Shown here: positions 11,601-23,600 of the stretch, piece after piece
Layout: each line of letters begins with the position of its first letter
Numbering within the stretch: position 1 is the first letter of the stretch
NCBI GenBank assembly: GCA_035610835.1
Contig: CM069455.1
Coordinates: forward strand, 41,185,944-41,249,943
Reading direction: 5' to 3'
Origin: Ophiura sarsii
Lineage: Eukaryota > Echinodermata > Ophiuroidea > Amphilepidida > Ophiuridae
DNA length: 64,000 bases
Program-made: the position numbers and the translations under genes
The notes under the pieces: generated by a model
Told to the model about the DNA's origin: nothing
The model's input: the letters and a program-made list of their open reading frames with translations, nothing else
Database searches by the model: none

Positions 11601-14600
11601 ATCATTTCAAAGCTTAAACTGTGCTCTTTCAAGTCATACCAATAACTCAGATTTGACCTGCGCCTTCAACATGTCCATTTTGATGTGACGGGTCACATAT
11701 GCTGAAGATGGAATATATGACCTTTTGTGACTAATTAGGCCCAAAAAAAGGTTGTTTGCCCAAACAAGGGAAAAAAGTGGGTCGGTCGGTCGATTACTTT
11801 TTTCTTGTCTTTTTTGTTGTTGCTGGACACTTTAGAGTTCTATTATAGAGGCTTACCCAACATGTTTAGAGTTAAAGAAAAAGGCTATGCACTTTTGTTT
11901 TCAATCACTTTAATGTTTAATAGTACAAACCCTCCGACCATGTTTGATGTCCTGTCTTTGCTAGAATCTTAAATTTGCACTTAGTTGGTGTTAACAATAA
12001 ACATATCATTTAAAACATACAGTTTTCACCATAAAAAATATCTTTATGGGTCGGTCGTGTTTGGGCAAACAACCCTCTTTTTGTTTTTATGTTGGACCTA
12101 AGGAACCGCTGTTACAAGCATTATAATCAAAATGTTGTTGTTGTTGGGGTATATTTAGTTGAAGCTATGTTGAATACATACTACCCAGTAGGCGTGTGCA
12201 GTATAAGAATTTGCAGTCACTTTTGTTGCTTTGGTCCATCCATCACAGGTTCAGGAAGAGGTCTGTTTGGCGGTGATGAATGCGTCATCTACTGGCGATG
12301 CGACAGCAATGCCATCCTTCACGAAGAGCTGGTCATCCCCATCACCAATGCAGCACGAGAGAAAGCGCTGGTGGTCGCCGCCCAGCAGCGGATGTCGCGG
12401 AAGGAAATCAAAAGACGTCAGGTTACGGGGACGCTTGCCAGCGGATCTGTGACGTCGGCCATTGCTGCGCTAGGACTGAGCGAAGATAGTATGTTTACAG
12501 GGAAGATCAGCGCTGCCCCTTCTGGTAAATTTAAATACAAAACAGATTTTCAGAAACCTTTCCCAAAATTTCAAAGTCTATCTCAAGGATTACTGAACCA
12601 ATACTAGGCTTTGACCCGGAATTTATGAGACCAATGATTGTAAGACCTGGAAAGCAATAGTTGCATGCGCAATGGCAACATAGCCGGAAAGCGTAGATGA
12701 TGATGATGAGGACTAGGCTTTGTACTTATTTCAATGCACTTCTCATGGTGATTCCAAATATAGTGAGATTCAATATTTTTGACATTTGTTTGTTTGCGGA
12801 AGTGTTTAATTTGCTGTTCATATCTTTATATTTCCATGTAGAATTTGCTATAGTTATCAAATGATAATGTGTGAAACATTCAATTAACAATGACATTATA
12901 TTCAGTTCCAAATTGGTGAACCTGTTTACATTAGAGAATGAATTCAGAAGAGCATGGATGCACAAAACTCTCGCATGGCACAACAGCTTGCATATATCAT
13001 ATGGATTTTCGCTAATTTGGTTAAACTATAGTGATAATATTTGTAAAAAATCAATTGGAGATTATTTAACACATGCTTCAAATAAGAGACACATTTCTAT
13101 TATTTCAAATTTTGAGACAATTTATACAGACAAATTTAGTTCAAAAATTGATTCAAAATATCTGCATCTCTGCTTCACAGAAAGCATGTAGATAAATGAT
13201 CTGTGTTGGGTGTTTTTGTTTGGTTTTTTCATTAACTTACACAGCCCTTTTTTTTTTTTTTTTTGCAATACTAGGTGGTAAATATGAGGAATCCAAAGGT
13301 ACAAATTTCATTGTTGAGCTCAACTCCAACTACTTTGAAGCACCACGTGACATATCGGTTCCTTCGCCGTTGTCCATTCAACCAAAGACTGCCATGGAAC
13401 AGGTCAAGAACGGACATAAAGTGGACCGCTCACCAGCTGGCCTTCTGGGAAAATCAGGTAAGGGGGTTTCCTGGTATAGGTGTGGGATCAGACAGGTAAG
13501 GATAGCAGAAAGGAGTGGGGGGGGGGGGGGGGGGGTTGAAGAACGCTGGCTATTTTCCATGTATTGATGTGCTAAATTCTCTTTTTATTGTGTTATTGTA
13601 TGTAGAATATGGACACAAGTAATTATATCATATTTATCATACTCATTTCTTTCACCTTCCCCTTCTGCCCCCATGTATTGCAGAAGAAGGCCAGATCAGT
13701 GTATCATATTCATTTCTTCCTACCCCACCCCCTTCGCCCCAGGTATAATTGCAGACGAAGGCCAAATCAGTGTATCATATTCATCCGTATGGAATTATTA
13801 GCTCATTGTATCATATTTATTTCTTCCCCAGGCGTGATTCTTGATGAAGGCCAAATCAGTCTGCCCATCAAATTTACCCCTAAGAACCCTGGTCACTATC
13901 CGTGTCGCGTGGTGCTACGTTCACCCAATGACGTCCGTGTGTACCTGATAGAATGCACCGTCAATCCAGAGGGCACTGCTGCTCAGATTGAGTTCACTGC
14001 ACCAGTGCACCAGTCTGTGTCACAAGAAATTCCAGTGGTAAGTTGCAATAACTATTATAGTCAACTGCAAGGAAGTTTAGCACTTTTTTCTGTTACAACC
14101 ACATTCTAAGCATAAACATGGGAGTGCGGTTGCCATTGGTGTAATAACCTCACCCGATTGGCCCACGTAGGGCCAGTGGGGAACTTCTCTTGCCGCCAAC
14201 TATAATATTTCTTTTATGTTGGTCAAGAAACGGATATCCTCAACAAGAAATTGAGCCCAGGATCTCCCAAGCCATCACATGGTTACTTTTTTACTTTAGC
14301 AGATGGTTGGGAAAATTACCTAGTCCTCCTGGCCCATTTTGGGGGAAAAACATGAATTTCAAATTAAAATTTGTTGAAGATTTTTGTCCTATTTGAAAGT
14401 AAGCACACTCCTGTTTGGATGAAGCTCAACTTTTTGTCTGAAAATACAAATGAAGTCAAGGTTGGAAAAGCCTATATAAAGAGGCTGATCAGATAAAGAT
14501 TAAAAAAGATTAGGTTGAATATAATTTGAAAGAGGAAAGCAGACCACTTCCAATAATCAAAGTCATAACCGTTTATACTTTCTCATTTTCATAGTTGTTT

Positions 14601-17600
14601 TCATGTTTATGTGTGCACACAGCCCCGATACTGACCCTTTATGAATCAATTTATTTATTCCAAAAAAGAATCTTATCTGTTTTTTCAAAAATATTCATAA
14701 TCCCATAATCTCTCATTTTTTATCAGATTAATCAGACCAGCGTAGACTGGCCGCTGGAAGCCAACATAGAAGGTCAGGGATTCTTTGGGCCGCCTTTTAT
14801 CCTTGCCAAAGCTATGCAGACAACGTATTATCCATTGATGTTTAGACCGTCGTTGGAGGCACTAATATCGGTAAGTCTTGCTATCAGTCCCTATCATAAT
14901 GCTATGGACGAAATTCAAGCTATTTTACGCAAGTGTTTTGTTGTTGTTTGCGGAGCTCCATCCAAATGCTTGAAATAACTGAACAACTGTGCATGCGTGT
15001 GAAATTTCATGATTGACTAATCAAGACGCGCTTTCAATTTTTTTAAACGTCCGGTACACACTTCCAGGTGTAGATAAATATGTGTGTTTACACGTATGCA
15101 TTGGTGGAATTGTGTCTCGGGTACTTTGTACCTTTTGCCGTTGACAACAAACCAGACGTTTTAACTACCTATCAGCTTTACGCTCTACTCGCCCATACCC
15201 AAGGGATCGCATCACGCTGTGTACGCTGTGTAAGAGGCTTTTATTTATCTCTTTGGTGTGTGGTCAACGGCATGTGACGTTACTCCGGGGTGACCTATAG
15301 CATTTTGACGCAGACTATAGTTCTTAAATCACATTTGATGCCAGGCTGATGGATAATCCTTGAATGGTTCAACTATGTTGTCTTTCTTTTCACATCTTGC
15401 AGCAGCAGCAGAAGATTATGGCTTAACCGTGATAAACCACCCTCAGAGCGTTATTATCAATTGATTGAGTTGATGTCACAATAACACTGGAACAGACAAA
15501 AAAGAATACCTTTTATCTTTCATCTAATAGGACCGCTTCCATTTCAATTTATGCTTTTCAAAACATATTTTATATCTGTATATTCTCTGCACTTTGTCAA
15601 CTTTTTTATTAAATAACCAAGGACAATTTCAATCCCCCCCCCCCCCCCCCCCCCCCTTATCATCTGACAACACATTGCACTACGTTACTGTGCAGGAAAA
15701 GAGACGTCTGTCAGACACATTTTAGTGGCGCATGTAATTAATAAAAAACTTGTTACCATGCGCTTGTGCACACAGGTGGACACGATGCTACATTTAAGCT
15801 TCTATCAGCCTTGTTATATTGTCTCATAACTGTTGCCAATTTCTCCACAATATGGCTTTCTTAGTTTAACACTTTCCACACAGCAGTCGTCAAATTTTAC
15901 AAAATGTTAAAAAAATGTCAAATTATTGAAATTTCATCATCATATTTGAAATCAGAATGAGAAATACATTAAAATAAGTGCCAACTTGCCTAGTATTAGT
16001 TCAGTAATTCTTGAGATAAAAATTTGAAAGTTTAGTTGGGAAAGGTTTCTGAAAAATCTGTTTTGTACATGGTAAAACTAATAGCCTCATGGAGTAGTGT
16101 TAAGAATAGCCAACATATTACTATATGCTAATGTCGTTTATGTTTTCTGTATTGAATGTATAATGCACTTTCACTACTTTCATTCACCTACAAAAGCCTG
16201 CACGGGAAGGGGGTAGGACACACTTTGTACATGACTATAGGGTAATTGTGGATGTCTGTTCTGATTTTGTCTACTATTTTTGAATTTATACTGTGCAAGT
16301 TTACCATATTTAGGTATCATACGTGCCTACTAGTTACTATTTTTCAGTAATAGCTTCCATATATCCCCTCAACGAAAAGAAAGTCATACACTTTGTTTAT
16401 GTCCTATAGAGTGACTTTTAATTATCTAGATAGACATTTGGATGAATCTTTTTGGCACAATTTGGTACCAAATTTGCCATGAAGCAACCAAGATAAGCCA
16501 TTTAAAGAAAATCTGTGACATTTCCAAATTTGTATTTGTAACGGGCCAAAAAGATTCATTTAAATGTTTATCCGGCCTGTTTGGTCAGAAAATAATTGGA
16601 AGCTACTCTGTAGGACACATAACAAATTGTATGACTTTCTTTTTGTTGAGCTCTTTAGTTTTATATTTAGACGATGTTGTTGAGTATTCCAATTCCAATT
16701 TAAGTCAGCTTGCCTGTAGTTCCTCTATACGGTTACCCCATGATAGTCTCATGTATATCTAAAGTTTACAAATAGCTATAGTTCATTCAGTTCCAAATTG
16801 ACTAATAAATTCAGAAGAGCGTTAGGCACACAAAACGCTTGCATAGCACAACTGACGCATTGTCCAGCATATGGGTGATGCTTGCATATGCCAAATTAGC
16901 GAGCATACGCTTTGATTACTTTTGTGAGCAGAGAGATAAAAAGCGCATATTTGTTGCCGATTTGGAACTGATTAAACTATAGCATCGCCCATTTTGTCCT
17001 GTATGATAGTTTCAACATATGTTGTAATGCTTAGGACAATGTTAGATAGCTTTTTTATCCAATTATTGTTATCCTGGTGAGGATGAATGTTCTTGTTTAT
17101 ACAATTTATGCAAATGTTAATGATTTTATTTTTCCTTGCAATTTTAAGCCACCCGGGGACTTTCAGCCACCCGGGGAAATTAACTAAAAAAGGTCTCTAC
17201 AGGCAGAAGGGACTTTCAAGTATAATTGTTGATCAGTCCTTATTTTTGGTGGGTTTTTTTTAGGGGGTTGTTGTTTTACCCAATAGTATTCCAAAATCAC
17301 TTATTTTGAAGGGAAAATGTTTGAATTATTTAATTATAACTGAAAATCTTTTTAACATTTAATAATAATAATAATAATCTGGATTTATATAGCGCCTTTC
17401 CAAGATTGATCAAAGCGCTGTATTTCGCTGCCACTGGTGACTTGTCAGAATCAGATCGCATCAACTAGGATGCAGCCTATTCAAGCGCAAACCTATCCGC
17501 ACTCAGATTGTAACATCCATCATTTTTCAGTGCGGCTGAAGGAAGTTTTTGATAACCGAAACAACTGATCACCGATTTTGAAAGCAGGAGGAAACCGGAG

Positions 17601-20600
17601 ATCCCAAAGAAAACCTGCAAGTGCGTGCATGGCGAGTGTACTACCACTGTGCCAACATGCTCCCTCGCATGTTTATTTTTTAAAAGAAAGGTTGAAAAAT
17701 GTTGAGGGAAAAAAATCAAACGCCTAATTTCTTGTTCATTCAGGTTCAACCTATGAGTATGCTATCACAAATTAGTGCAAAGACTTTATTCTATGATGAA
17801 CATAGACTATCATGGGCTACGCTACCTCTTTGGTAGGATTAATGTCACTACCTCAACACCAGCAGCCTAGCTGGTCTAGTAGTATGACATTCACTTTGGG
17901 ACCAAAAGGTCCTGGATTTGATGCCCAGTATCGACATATTTTTATGTAAAACCTATGCTTTCAATTCATTTTTCTCAAAATAGAGACAAAGTTTTTTAAG
18001 TCAGAAGACTTACAACTAAGCTAATTTGTAATTGTTTACTCATAGGTAACACAGACATTCACATCTGTCTGTAATACAGGGTCAGACCTGAAAATAGCAC
18101 ACACCTGCTCATAGCGAGTAACGTTTGTGTTGGGCAGGTGATGATACAAAAGTACCCGCTCAACTGATGGGTAAACATTTTCAAACTCATCACAGTGTAA
18201 GTGAATTACATTGGCTGGTGGAATTTCTCTCAGGGCAGGTATTTTTTGTGAGTTACCTGCCCAAAGTTCCAGCCCTGAACAGGGTGGGTGTTTTTCTGTT
18301 GCCTAATTAATTCATATGAATTATTTGTACACAGGGTAAGCTAGTACTAGTGAATACGGAAGATGGCACAGAGCATTTCTTCAAGCTGAAAGGTGAAGGT
18401 CAGAAACCCCTGGCATTGGATCACATAGTAGTGGAATGTGAAGCAAGAAAAACGTAAGTCATGCACTGTATTAGTGAATATGTTTTACGCTACATAAGGG
18501 ACATGCCCTAGCTTAGATATCAAGGGGAGGGGTAGGGTGTTTTTGAAAAAAATTAATAAATTGTTGAAAGTCAAACTTGAGATGGGGGAAGGTTAGAAAT
18601 TTGGGGGGTGGGGTTGTGAAATTGGGTGAACATTTCAAGCTCTCATGGTCCACCAACACTCAAGTATATAAATGATCACAAACCATAATGCAATGCTGAA
18701 AACCTAAGCACTTGTTATGTTAACAGTACATACAACACTGTTTCAGAAAATGGGATATTAAATTAATTGATTAAGATTATAGTTGTTATCCGCTAGTTTA
18801 GTATAGTATAGGACACTTTACTGTAAAAGTGAAATTTTTTCAAGCTTTGCACATTTTTATAAATTTTACTTGTTTTTATTTTCGCAATTTTGTGCTTCCT
18901 TACATAGACCTACATACAAAATAAATATATTCGCGCGTTTTTATTTTGGCGCTTGCTGATTTGAGCGCAAAATAAATGTATCGTGAAAATTTCAACTTTT
19001 ACAGTATTTAACTGTGTGGTTGATGCATACCTGGGACCCAAAGAAGATTTTAAAGACACCACCACAATGCGTTGCGTTTTTGCAAAATGCCCTAATTCTG
19101 GTCTCCAATTTGGCTAGGTTCCCATAGACATATGCGCACAATCATGGCTTTATAGCTTGTTCATCGTTGGAGCTCCTAGATTCTAGTTTACTTCAATGAA
19201 TAAATTAGTTATCAGTGTTCCTCATATTTCTAAAACTTAGGAGCTCGACAAATGCATTGTGTGAAAAAACTGTATGTAATGCATTGTGGGAAGACCTTAA
19301 AATCTTCTTTGCCTGGGACCTAATGTACATTTTATCCAAAAATAAATATAAGTCATGTACGGTAATAGTAGATATTTTTGTGGTGTGTGCATTATTGCAC
19401 CCGAAACTGGGAACATTTTTAAATTGATCAAAAAGCATTAAAAGTGGGTAAAAGTGAACAACATGTTAGCGATTCTGTGAGTAAAAGTGTAATTTAACAA
19501 CCTGTGAAAGGAATGCACGGTTCAAAAAAATGAAAGCATAATTTTTCAAGTATTTCTTCAAAAACTAACTAAACTAAATTAAGAAATTTAACAAATGTAT
19601 CGACCTATTGAGCTATTTTGAGTTCCTTGTAATGCTGTTTAATTGCAAATAATGTAAGAAACAAAGATAAAATGTATCTTATTGAACACACTACTTACTT
19701 TCCTTGTATTTTGTGCATCCAGGATCAAGCGTGTCATCCGGGTACCCAACATCACTTCCAAGAAACTTGTCTACCGTTCCGTCTCAGATCTGTCCATCAT
19801 GACCGGTACTCCCGTCGTCACGGTATTACCAGGGAAAGAGGAAGAGTACACGATGACTTTATCACCGTGGAAACGAGGCATTTTTCGTGGCATTCTGTCG
19901 TTTATCGCAGGTGGCACCAGCAATTTGAAGTAAGACCCTATAACAATTAGTTTGTTCAGGATCAGGTACCAGGGCTCATTTCAATGTCAATTAGTTTGAA
20001 TTGGTAAAGAAAAAAGAAAAAACTTAACACTTTCCATGCGGCAGGCGTCTGTCTGCAGACGACATTCCAAAATTTCACAAAAATGTTTAAAAGTCAAAAC
20101 TATTGAATGTCGTTAGCATATTTGGAATCAGCATGAGAAATGCATGAAAATAAGTACAAACATGCCTAGTATTAGGAATAATTTAGATACCTTTTTCGAA
20201 CCATTGTGTTTGAGCTCCGTAGCTTTCGAGGTCATCACGACCCCTTCATTCAGCGTAGTGTTTACTTCCCTCCGTTTGTCACATGACCACCTTTTGGGCG
20301 ATCACATGGCAGCAGGTCATTGTAGATGGCGGGTAGGTCGTAGCCGGTGTCTCGGTTGAGGGGCGGTTTCTGTGTCCTGATTTCAATTGTCTCTCTGATC
20401 TTACGTTTCCAAAACTGATCTTCTCTAGCGATCACTTGGACGTCATCAAGCTTGATAGTGTGCTTGAAGTCTTTAGAGTGTTCTGCCACAGCTGTGAGAG
20501 AAGTGGTTTTGTGGTTCGAGTGTTCTTTGAACCTGGTGGCAAGAGCTCTGCTAGTTTCACCCACGTAAGATTTTGAGCACTTAGGACAGTCAATTTGGTA

Positions 20601-23600
20601 AATCACACCACATTTGTTAGCGTCAGGGGTTTTGTCCTTGGGGTGTACCAAAAAGGATCTGATGGTGTTGATCGGTTTATGTTAAGTTCTCTCTATGCTA
20701 AGTTTTTCTGATATTCCTTTGATGTACGGGAGCGATATGCTCACATTCCTCTGGTCTGTGATGATAGTGTCCTTGGTTTTAGGTATTTTGGCTTTCGGAG
20801 TTTTGTAAATCCATGGTTTGTAACCGTTGGCTTTGAGTGCGGACTTGACATGTTTATGTTCTGCTTGTTTGTCATCTTCCGTAGTTACTAATTTGTCAAC
20901 TCTGTCCTTGAGAGACCTCACTACCGATCGTTTATGCTCGAGGTGATGATTAGAGTCAAAGTTGAGGTATTGATCGGTGTGGGTGGGTTTGCGGTAAATA
21001 GTAACTTTAGTACTGCCGTCGTCATTCACATGGATGCATGTATCCAGAAAAGGAAGTTTACCTGAGCGTTTCTGGTTCCGTGGTGAATTTAATGTTAGGA
21101 TCCAGGGCGTTGATGTGGGCCGTAAATTCATCGATGTTATATTCATGAATTTGAACGAAAGTATCATCCACGTACCTAAACCAAACAGAAGGGGGATGTG
21201 GCGCTGTCGTCATGGCTCGGATTTCAAACACTTCCATGTATAGATTCGCGACAATGGGCGAGACAGGCGATCCCATGGCTGCTCCTTGTTTCTGCTTGTA
21301 GTATTGTCCTTTATATACGAAGTATGTGGTGTTGAAAGTCAGGAGCTCCAATATCTGGTCGACGTTGAGCGGCGAACGGTCAGATAGGGTGTCGTCCCGT
21401 AGCAAAATGTCCTTGACCGCTTGTATGGCATCCTTGACCGGTATGCTAGTGAAAAGAGCCGAGACATCGTACAAGATAAGCTTTTGGCCTGGCGTAACTT
21501 CCAAGTTGGAAATTTTCTGGACGAAATCCCCACTGTTCAGTATATGGTAAGGGGTTTTTCCTACCAGGGGGCCTATGATCTCAGCAAGAACCTTGGCTGC
21601 GTGGTATGCCAAGCTACCGGTGCTGGCTACAATCGGTCGAAGAGGGGCATCGGGTTTGTGGATTTTTGGGGTGCCATAGATTTTGGGTACCTCTTCGGAC
21701 GTAGGGTAGATGCGGTGTTTAGTGGCGACTGGGATGGGAGTGTCAGAGTTTTGCCATTTGCGGATAATACCAATAAGCTCTGCTGTCATGTGATTGCCCA
21801 AAAGGTGGTCATGTGACAAACGGAGGGAAGTAAACACTACGCTGAATGAAGGGGTCGTGATGACCTCGAAAGCTACGGAGCTCAAACACAATGGTTCGAA
21901 AAGGGTATCTAAATTATTCCTAAAATCATGATCGAACCCAATATCAGTCTACATGCTTCTAGGCCTAGTATTGGTTCAATAATCGTTGTATATGGTAAAA
22001 CCAATAGTTGCATGGAAAGTGTTAAGCTTGAGAATTGTTCAACACAAACAAAATGGATTTGTATGCAATATGTAGTGGAAATGGTACATAACCATGCTTG
22101 TCATTCTTACAGATGAAGAAACATGATTTCTGATTTATTTTGTTCAAATTTGTCACCAAACAACTCGGAATCTTTAATTAGTTGATAAATTAGAATGGTA
22201 GTAAGTACACTTTAATTTTTTTTCGATCACACCGCAAAGTTTTCGAAGTTAATGCACTAACTACATGTGTTCTTGTGCTTTTAAACTGTAACTGTAGAGG
22301 CATTTGATGTTAGTGGGTTGTAGGGTGTACCATTCTTATTCTTCAACATGGAGATTTGGGACAAATAGTTTAAGAACTAAATCAAGCTAATAACCGGCAG
22401 ATGAGGACACCAGTTTTCAGATTGACACATACCTAGATCAATTTTCAGTGTCTGAACTTTAGCTTTAATTGTTTAAAAAATAGTATATAGCCTAATCGAT
22501 TTGTATTATTTTGTAATCAGGGATGATGAGTCAGAAGCAGACAGTAGTCGTCCCAACAGCACTGGCAGTAGTGTCATCAATAGAGGGGGTAGTGCTAATT
22601 CATCATCAAGTAGTGGTACAGCTATCATTCATAGGTAAGATGCTCTGTTAAAATACACATCTGACACACTCTTCAGGAAATTGATGATTTGTCACGCTGG
22701 ATCATTTTGTACTGAATTAGTCTTGATGTTTTGTGAGTGAAAAATATCAACCGATGGAAGATGTTAGCTGGCAAAACATGTGGGAAAAGATATGATTGAT
22801 CTACATGTATTACTTGAGTGGTTAACACAATTTTAGAAGGAAATCTTTCAGCTTTTTCTTTGACTTATCATCTATGAATATCCAGAATTCATGAAGAATT
22901 GTCTTTGTCACCACATCTACTGGTGGTGATAATTATAATCGCAATATAATGCAATTCATATTGTATTTTTTTATTAGAGTTAAAGAAAACTGGCCAAAAT
23001 GAAAATAAAATTGATAAAGAAACACCCTTTGGACCGCTGTCCGACACCCCTTTTTTCACATATCAAGTCACCATACATCTACCAACCTCTCGTTATTACA
23101 GTGAACAGCCAGGTTACAGAGTGTGGTACTCTGTTGAGGTAAAATGCACTCCACCGGCTCCCAACAAGATCATCGACATCTCCTGCGCCGCACAATCTGC
23201 TGCCCTCATGGAGGTGGATATCATGAACCCGACCTCGGAGGTGTTGACCTTTGACGTGGTCATCGAGGGTACTGGTCTCCGTGGCGACGGTCAGGTGATG
23301 CTGACCCCGGGTCGGAAGAAGATGTACCAGCTGGTGTTTGCTCCAGCTATTGTGGGCAAGTCTGAGGGGAAGTAAGTAGAATCATGAGCGTATGTGTGAT
23401 AACAGAACCAAGATTGCTTCAGTGACTGGCAGACAAACATTTTGATGTTAGCATTTTAGCTGTACTTGTTTGTTGAATTGGTCCAAACAGTTTGAACCCA
23501 GAAGAAAATTAATTTAGAAAAATCTTGTTTAAAATTTGTTAATGTCACAAAACCCATCAGCCAATTTGTGTCTCTAAGTGACAGAATCTGTGACAAATTG

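Larger units (their letters stand above)
20172..21923 (-). mobile_element. Penelope-like element (RT + GIY-YIG), bounded by inverted repeats
   Basis: Minus-strand coding runs RT to GIY-YIG, the order in Penelope-like elements. Both ends share an inverted repeat of about 135 bp (20172-20307 and 21790-21923) with only a few differences. Penelope elements often carry such pseudo-LTRs in direct or inverted form. The N-terminal part of the RT polyprotein is missing and the reading frame is broken at least twice, so this copy is 5'-truncated and inactive but fairly young. Confidence 0.85.
20024..22025 (+). mobile_element. TTAA-MITE family 1, split by a Penelope-like element
   Basis: TTAACACTTTCCATGCGGC begins at 20024 and ..CATGGAAAGTGTTAA ends at 22025. 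The MITE is broken after ..aacatgcctagtatt and resumes near 21936 (..atgcttctaggcctagtattggttc), so a retroelement landed in it. Confidence 0.75.

Noticed and set aside
12231..12489. Other-frame proteins over exon w7
   Set aside because: Shadows of the GC-rich coding exon; only the frame in phase with w6 and w8 joins correctly.
13609..14109. 166-codon open frame as a separate gene
   Set aside because: It is exon w9 read through its upstream intron and downstream donor; the duplicated acceptors keep the frame open by chance.
15080..15277. Extra CFAP47 exon in the w10-w11 intron
   Set aside because: w10 and w11 join in phase inside one module; the open frame has no proper splice sites.
17868..17940. 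True tRNA gene
   Set aside because: A- and B-box-like motifs are present, but the acceptor stem and anticodon arm do not fold; treated as a SINE head.
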